Positions 4,915 through 5,909 of a stretch of DNA of 5,909 nt are shown here, piece by piece. Positions within the stretch are counted from its first letter, which is position 1. The number at the start of each line of letters is the position of its first letter. The notes under the pieces were generated by a model. That model was not told the DNA's origin and searched no databases. It worked only from the letters and a program-made list of their open reading frames with translations. The stretch comes from an uncultured Caulobacter sp. (GTDB lineage: Bacteria; Pseudomonadota; Alphaproteobacteria; Caulobacterales; Caulobacteraceae), in contig NZ_CALCDX010000017.1 in assembly GCF_937900395.1 (NCBI RefSeq), positions 1-5,909 on the forward strand, written 5' to 3'. The translations under genes were made by a program, and so were the position numbers.

Positions 4915-5909
4915 ATGCGTTTGACGATCGACAAGGCCCTCGCGCCACGCTTCGCCCTCCTGTGCCTGGGCATCTGGCTGAACGCCGCCGACACCCTGGT
5001 GACGGCGACGATCATGCCCAGCGTCGCGCGCGACATCGGCGGCTACGCCTATTTCGGCTGGTCGGTGGCGGCCTATCTGACCGGATCGATCGTGGCCGGC
5101 GCCTGCTCGGGCAAGCTGTCGCTGGCGTTCGGGCTGCGCCGGGCGACGGCGTTCAGCGGCCTAGTCTATGCCATCGGCTGCGCCATGAGCGCCCTGGCCC
5201 CCGAGTTCGTCACCTTCATTCTCGGCCGCCTCGTCCAAGGCTTGGGCGCCGGCGCGGTCGTGGCCCTCTGCTACGTCGCCATCACCGCCCTGTTCCCCGA
5301 GAGTCTGTGGCCGCGCGTCTATGGCGCGGTGGCGGGCGTCTGGGGCGCGGCCACCTTGCTCGGTCCGACTCTGGGCGGGCTGTTCGCCGCCGTCGGCTTC
5401 TGGCGGGGAGCGTTCTGGATGTTCGTCGTTCAGGCGATCATCTTCATAGCGGCCGTCATGGTCATGCTGCCCGCCGACAAGGGCGACGCCGCCCGGGGCC
5501 GCGTGCCGGTCCCACAGCTGGCCCTGCTGGTGCTGGCCGTCAGCCTGATCGGCGCGGCTGGCGTCGTCGCCGCGCCGCGCCTGGCGGTCAGTCTGGCGAT
5601 CGGCGGTGTCATCGGCATGGCGGCCATGCTGGCCGTCAACGCGCGCACGCACGACCGACTGCTGCCCAGGAGCGCCGCCGACCTCTCAACGGCCACCGGC
5701 CTGGGCCTCTTGACCATCTTCTCGACCGAGGCGGCCGTGATCGGCTTCACCGTCTATGGCCCGGCCTTCATCCAGGCCCAGCACCAGGCCTCGCCGCTGC
5801 TGGCGGGCTATGTGGTCGGCGCGATCGCCGCGGGCTGGACGCTCTGCGCCCTGCTGGTCGGCAAGGTCCCGGCCGAGCGCGACGGCCGCTTCGTGCGGCT
5901 GGGCGTCGT
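4915..5909 (+). CDS. MFS transporter, DHA2/drug-efflux-like (3' end outside window)
   Basis: Inner-membrane major facilitator protein; 331 residues are visible and the frame is open to the window edge. About ten helices can be placed (near 13-34, 48-65, 77-95, 99-125, 136-158, 163-185, 200-220, 222-241, 261-285 and 297-317). The short 6-7 loop and close helices 7-8 lean towards the 14-helix DHA2 type rather than 12 helices. Family signs are DTLVTATIMPSVARDIGG (26-43) after helix 1, motif B LGRLVQGLGAG (103-113, with R105), and the antiporter motif C ending LLGPTLGG (148-155). Motif A is atypical: GKLSLAFGLRR (66-76) has Leu where the conserved Asp is expected. Such proteins usually export drugs or small metabolites in exchange for protons; substrate is unknown. 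The ATG at 4915 is chosen because helix 1 follows directly; ribosome site spacing is long. Divergent from the extensin-like gene. Confidence 0.9.
   Translation, partial: MRLTIDKALAPRFALLCLGIWLNAADTLVTATIMPSVARDIGGYAYFGWSVAAYLTGSIVAGACSGKLSLAFGLRRATAFSGLVYAIGCAMSALAPEFVTFILGRLVQGLGAGAVVALCYVAITALFPESLWPRVYGAVAGVWGAATLLGPTLGGLFAAVGFWRGAFWMFVVQAIIFIAAVMVMLPADKGDAARGRVPVPQLALLVLAVSLIGAAGVVAAPRLAVSLAIGGVIGMAAMLAVNARTHDRLLPRSAADLSTATGLGLLTIFSTEAAVIGFTVYGPAFIQAQHQASPLLAGYVVGAIAAGWTLCALLVGKVPAERDGRFVRLGV

Noticed and set aside
5161..5750. Minus-strand open frames opposite the MFS gene
   Set aside because: They are antisense frames rich in Asp, Gln, Gly and Arg with no membrane helices or motifs; the plus strand encodes a coherent MFS protein.

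Overview
The window is about two-thirds G+C, with C/G-rich third codon positions, Shine-Dalgarno-led starts and protein families typical of alphaproteobacteria. The gene content and two families of intergenic hairpin repeats fit Caulobacteraceae (Caulobacter or a close relative) best. That placement is inference from style and was not checked by a search.

Layout, left to right. (1) Positions 1-2270, minus strand: a large hybrid sensor histidine kinase, cut off by the window edge inside its receiver domain. It has an N-terminal signal peptide, a long helical TPR-like extracytoplasmic region, one transmembrane helix, HisKA, HATPase and the beginning of a receiver. (2) Positions 2271-2516: a 246-base gap with an inverted pair of 26-base hairpin repeats (family A) and a weak promoter candidate for the kinase. 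(3) Positions 2517-3281, minus strand: a complete classical short-chain dehydrogenase/reductase resembling the DHRS4-like carbonyl/retinol reductases. (4) Positions 3282-3616: a divergent intergenic region with a small operator-like palindrome in the SDR leader and an inverted pair of 33-base hairpin repeats (family B). (5) Positions 3617-4102, plus strand: an AHSA1/SRPBCC lipocalin-like protein. (6) Positions 4110-4823, minus strand: a membrane-anchored extensin-like protein with an M15-type putative zinc site, convergent with gene 5 and only 7 bases away. (7) Position 4915 to the window end, plus strand: an MFS drug-transporter-like protein of DHA2 style, truncated by the window edge, divergent from gene 6.

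Nothing ties these five genes into one pathway. Two pairs are divergent (SDR/SRPBCC and extensin-like/MFS) and one is convergent. The kinase and SDR are co-directional but separated by a 246-base gap with hairpins, so they are probably separate transcription units. The kinase and the extensin-like protein both act at the envelope, but this is context and not evidence of a link. I see no phage, IS element, CRISPR array, tRNA or rRNA, and no convincing new multi-gene system. The most distinctive non-coding signal is the pair of REP/BIME-like arrangements, one on each side of the SDR gene.
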